The notes under the pieces were generated by a model. The model saw only the letters and a program-made list of their open reading frames with translations, was not told the DNA's origin and did no database searches. Shown one piece after another: positions 62,119 through 64,000 of a stretch of 64,000 nt of DNA. Each line of letters opens with the position of its first letter. The stretch's first letter is position 1. Location of the stretch: the NCBI GenBank assembly GCA_963751165.1, contig CAVVTP010000001.1:62001-126000 (forward strand). The letters are read 5' to 3'. Source of the stretch: Roseiarcus sp963751165 (GTDB lineage: Bacteria > Pseudomonadota > Alphaproteobacteria > Rhizobiales > Beijerinckiaceae). The position numbers and the translations under genes were made by a program.

Positions 62119-64000
62119 CCGCCTTCCGTCTCCCCGAAGGCGGCGCGGTCGATCGCGGCCAAGCGCTCGCCTTCACCTTCGACGGCAGACCTTTTGTCGG
62201 GTTCGCAGGCGACAGCATCGCCTCGGCGCTTATCGCCAACGGTGTCCGCGTCGTCGGCCGCAGTTTCAAATATCACCGGCCGCGCGGCGTCTGGGGGGCC
62301 TGGACCGAGGAGCCGAACGCTATCGTCGACGTAACGCGTTCGGGGCGCACGACGCCGAACCTGCGCGCCACCACGGAAGCGCTCGAGAACGATCTCGCCG
62401 TGCGCGCGGTCAACGCCTCGCCGACCGCGGCCGAGGATCGCGTCGCGCTGATCGACAAATTCTCCGCGCTCATGCCGTCGGGCTTCTACTACAAGACCTT
62501 CCTCTGGCCGCGCTGGGAGACGTTCGAGCCGACGATCCGGGCGATGGCCGGCCTGGGAGTCATCGACCCGACGAACCGTCCCCCGGCCGACAATCCGCAC
62601 TTCAACGCGCGCTGCGACCTGCTTGTCGTCGGCGCCGGGCCGGCGGGCCTCGCCGCCGCCGGCGCGGCGGCCAGGGGCGGCAAAATCGTGTTCCTTCTGG
62701 AGGACCATGGCGACATCGGCGGCCAATTGGTTCATCGCGGCGGAACGATCGAAGGCGCTCGGTGGCCCGCATGGGCCGCGAGCGTCCGCGCCGCCGTGGA
62801 AGTCAACGGCGGACGCGTCCTGACATCGACGACGGCGTTCGGCGTCTACGACCACAATCTCATCTCGGCCTGGGAGCGCCGCTCCGGCTCGCCCGACGCC
62901 CTCTGGCGCATCCGGCCGAAGCGAATCGTGATCGCCGCCGGCGCAATCGAGCGGCCGCTGATCCTGCCCGACAACGATCGTCCGGGCGTGATGTCGGCCG
63001 ACGCGGCGCTCGTCTATCTCCGTCGCTTCGGCGTGATGGTCGGCCGGCGCATCGCGATCGCGACCAACAACAACTCGGCCTACCCGGCCGCCGAAGCGCT
63101 CGCCGAAGCCGGGGCCGAGGTCGAGATTTTTGATGTGCGCCCCAATCCGCCCTCGACGACGCTAAAAGTTTCGCTCGCGGTCGAGTTGCAAGGCGTCGTC
63201 GGCGCGGCAGGCGTCGAGGGCGTCCAGGTCAGCGGCGAGAGGCGCTCGGCCGATGCGCTGCTGCTCTCGGGCGGCTGGACGCCGACCGTCCATCTCTATG
63301 CCCAGGCGCGCGGCAAGCTTCGCTACGACGCGGCGCTCGCCGCGCTCGTGCCGAACACGGAAGTCGACGGTGTGACGGTGGCAGGCGCGGCCAACGGCGC
63401 CTTCACCCTCGACGAAGCCTTGCGCCAGGGCCATGTGGCGGGCGGCGGCGAAGGCGCCGCGCCGAACGCGCCGACCGGCCTCTACCGGGTCACCGCGGCC
63501 TGGCCAAAGCCGGACGCGCCGGGCCGGTGCTGGGTCGACTTCCAAAGCGACGTGACGCTGAAAGATGTCGCGCTCGCCGGCCGGGAGGGCTACGTCTCGG
63601 TCGAGCATCTCAAGCGCTACACCACGCTTGGCATGGCGACCGACCAGGGCAAGACGTCCAACGTCAACGGCCTCGCCGCGATGGCCGCGTTGACCGGGCG
63701 GACGATCGACGAAACGGGAACGACCACCTACCGCCCGCCCTTCGCACCGGTTCCGATGGGCGTGATCGGCGCGCGTCGGCGGGGGGCGCTGCTCAATCCT
63801 CTGAAACGCCTGCCGCTCGAGCCGGAGCATCGCGCCGACGGCGCGCAGATGCGCGAATACGGCGGCTGGCTGAGGCCCGCCTGGTACGGTTTTGATGATC
63901 CCGAGCGCTCGATCCAGCAGGAGGCGAAGCGTGCCCGCGATGCGGTCGCGCTGTTCGACGGCTCCTCGCTCGGGAAGATCGAGATCATCGGCCCTGATGC
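62115..64000 (+). CDS. soxA: Sarcosine oxidase alpha subunit (3' end outside window)
   Basis: About 628 of roughly 980 residues are present in one unbroken frame from GTG 62115. The N-terminal 2Fe-2S-ferredoxin-like domain (FTFDGRPFVGFAGDSIASAL, VVGRSFKYHRPRGVW) is the soluble-oxidase form without iron. Then a NAD-binding Rossmann fold, LLVVGAGPAGLAAAGAAARG, with DHGDIGGQLVHRG and IVIAAGAIERPLILPDNDRP. From about residue 560 the GcvT-like folate domain begins (REYGGWLRPAWYGFDDPERS). The enzyme oxidises sarcosine to glycine with transfer of the methyl carbon to tetrahydrofolate. Third and later genes (soxG) would lie downstream. Confidence 0.95.
   Translation, partial: MTAFRLPEGGAVDRGQALAFTFDGRPFVGFAGDSIASALIANGVRVVGRSFKYHRPRGVWGAWTEEPNAIVDVTRSGRTTPNLRATTEALENDLAVRAVNASPTAAEDRVALIDKFSALMPSGFYYKTFLWPRWETFEPTIRAMAGLGVIDPTNRPPADNPHFNARCDLLVVGAGPAGLAAAGAAARGGKIVFLLEDHGDIGGQLVHRGGTIEGARWPAWAASVRAAVEVNGGRVLTSTTAFGVYDHNLISAWERRSGSPDALWRIRPKRIVIAAGAIERPLILPDNDRPGVMSADAALVYLRRFGVMVGRRIAIATNNNSAYPAAEALAEAGAEVEIFDVRPNPPSTTLKVSLAVELQGVVGAAGVEGVQVSGERRSADALLLSGGWTPTVHLYAQARGKLRYDAALAALVPNTEVDGVTVAGAANGAFTLDEALRQGHVAGGGEGAAPNAPTGLYRVTAAWPKPDAPGRCWVDFQSDVTLKDVALAGREGYVSVEHLKRYTTLGMATDQGKTSNVNGLAAMAALTGRTIDETGTTTYRPPFAPVPMGVIGARRRGALLNPLKRLPLEPEHRADGAQMREYGGWLRPAWYGFDDPERSIQQEAKRARDAVALFDGSSLGKIEIIGPD

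Overview
The window is a G+C-rich stretch of alphaproteobacterial chromosome, most likely Hyphomicrobiales (Beijerinckiaceae or Bradyrhizobiaceae-like). The reasons are an IalB-family secreted protein, DUF4239, DUF971 and DUF5681 proteins, a rhizobial-style sugar ABC transporter operon ending in an SMP-30 lactonase, heterotetrameric sarcosine oxidase genes, and short palindromic intergenic repeats of the kind common in that order. The assignment is inference from gene content. No rRNA, tRNA, CRISPR array or complete insertion sequence was seen.

Layout. 0-4.3 kb: accessory region with the 3' part of a TcmP gene and, convergent to it, a phage-like packaging remnant (ParB-like, DUF5681, large terminase) behind a near-consensus promoter that overlaps a perfect palindrome. 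4.6-10 kb: housekeeping and metabolic genes (map, a CinA/MoaB-like protein, gpt, a DsbA-like protein, a DapA-like/LhgO-like pair). 10-18.7 kb: a secreted tannase-family esterase and an IalB protein enclosed by two copies of a 75-bp double-hairpin repeat, then a sugar ABC operon with an LVIVD-repeat protein. 18.9-33.6 kb: broken cdh and S41-protease genes, ddl, a monohaem cytochrome, a serine protease, a beta-propeller protein, and a dimethylglycine-dehydrogenase-like / 64-residue ORF / SoxB chain joined by 4-base overlaps. 34-42 kb: an exopolysaccharide-export trio, DUF971 and Mrp genes, and a glycine-rich PEP-CTERM-like surface protein. 42-52 kb: DUF4239 protein, a 666-residue secreted protein of unknown function, ppc, a phytochelatin-synthase-like protein, an NDH-2-like flavoprotein and a flavin amine oxidase. 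52-56 kb: a two-gene unit of SNF2 helicase plus coiled-coil/zinc-ribbon protein, the best candidate here for an undescribed system. 56-61.5 kb: a second sugar ABC operon, broken in almost every gene. 61.8 kb to the edge: soxD and soxA, about 31 kb from soxB.

Caution: at least thirteen gene-sized reading frames contain single-base frame changes. The flanking frames encode continuous family sequence, so each break is either a recent mutation or an uncorrected assembly indel. They are very dense at 56-61.5 kb and absent from 4.5-18.7 kb. I mark them as pseudogenes but describe the function of the intact gene.

How the genes may work together: tannase could release a sugar plus an aromatic acid outside the cytoplasm, and the adjacent ABC importer is a plausible but unproven uptake route. 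The SoxB, DMGDH-like, SoxD and SoxA proteins belong to methylated-glycine oxidation feeding one-carbon units to tetrahydrofolate. The outer-membrane barrel, Wza-like exporter, EpsG-like protein and PEP-CTERM protein suggest an exosortase-type extracellular matrix pathway whose other parts lie elsewhere.
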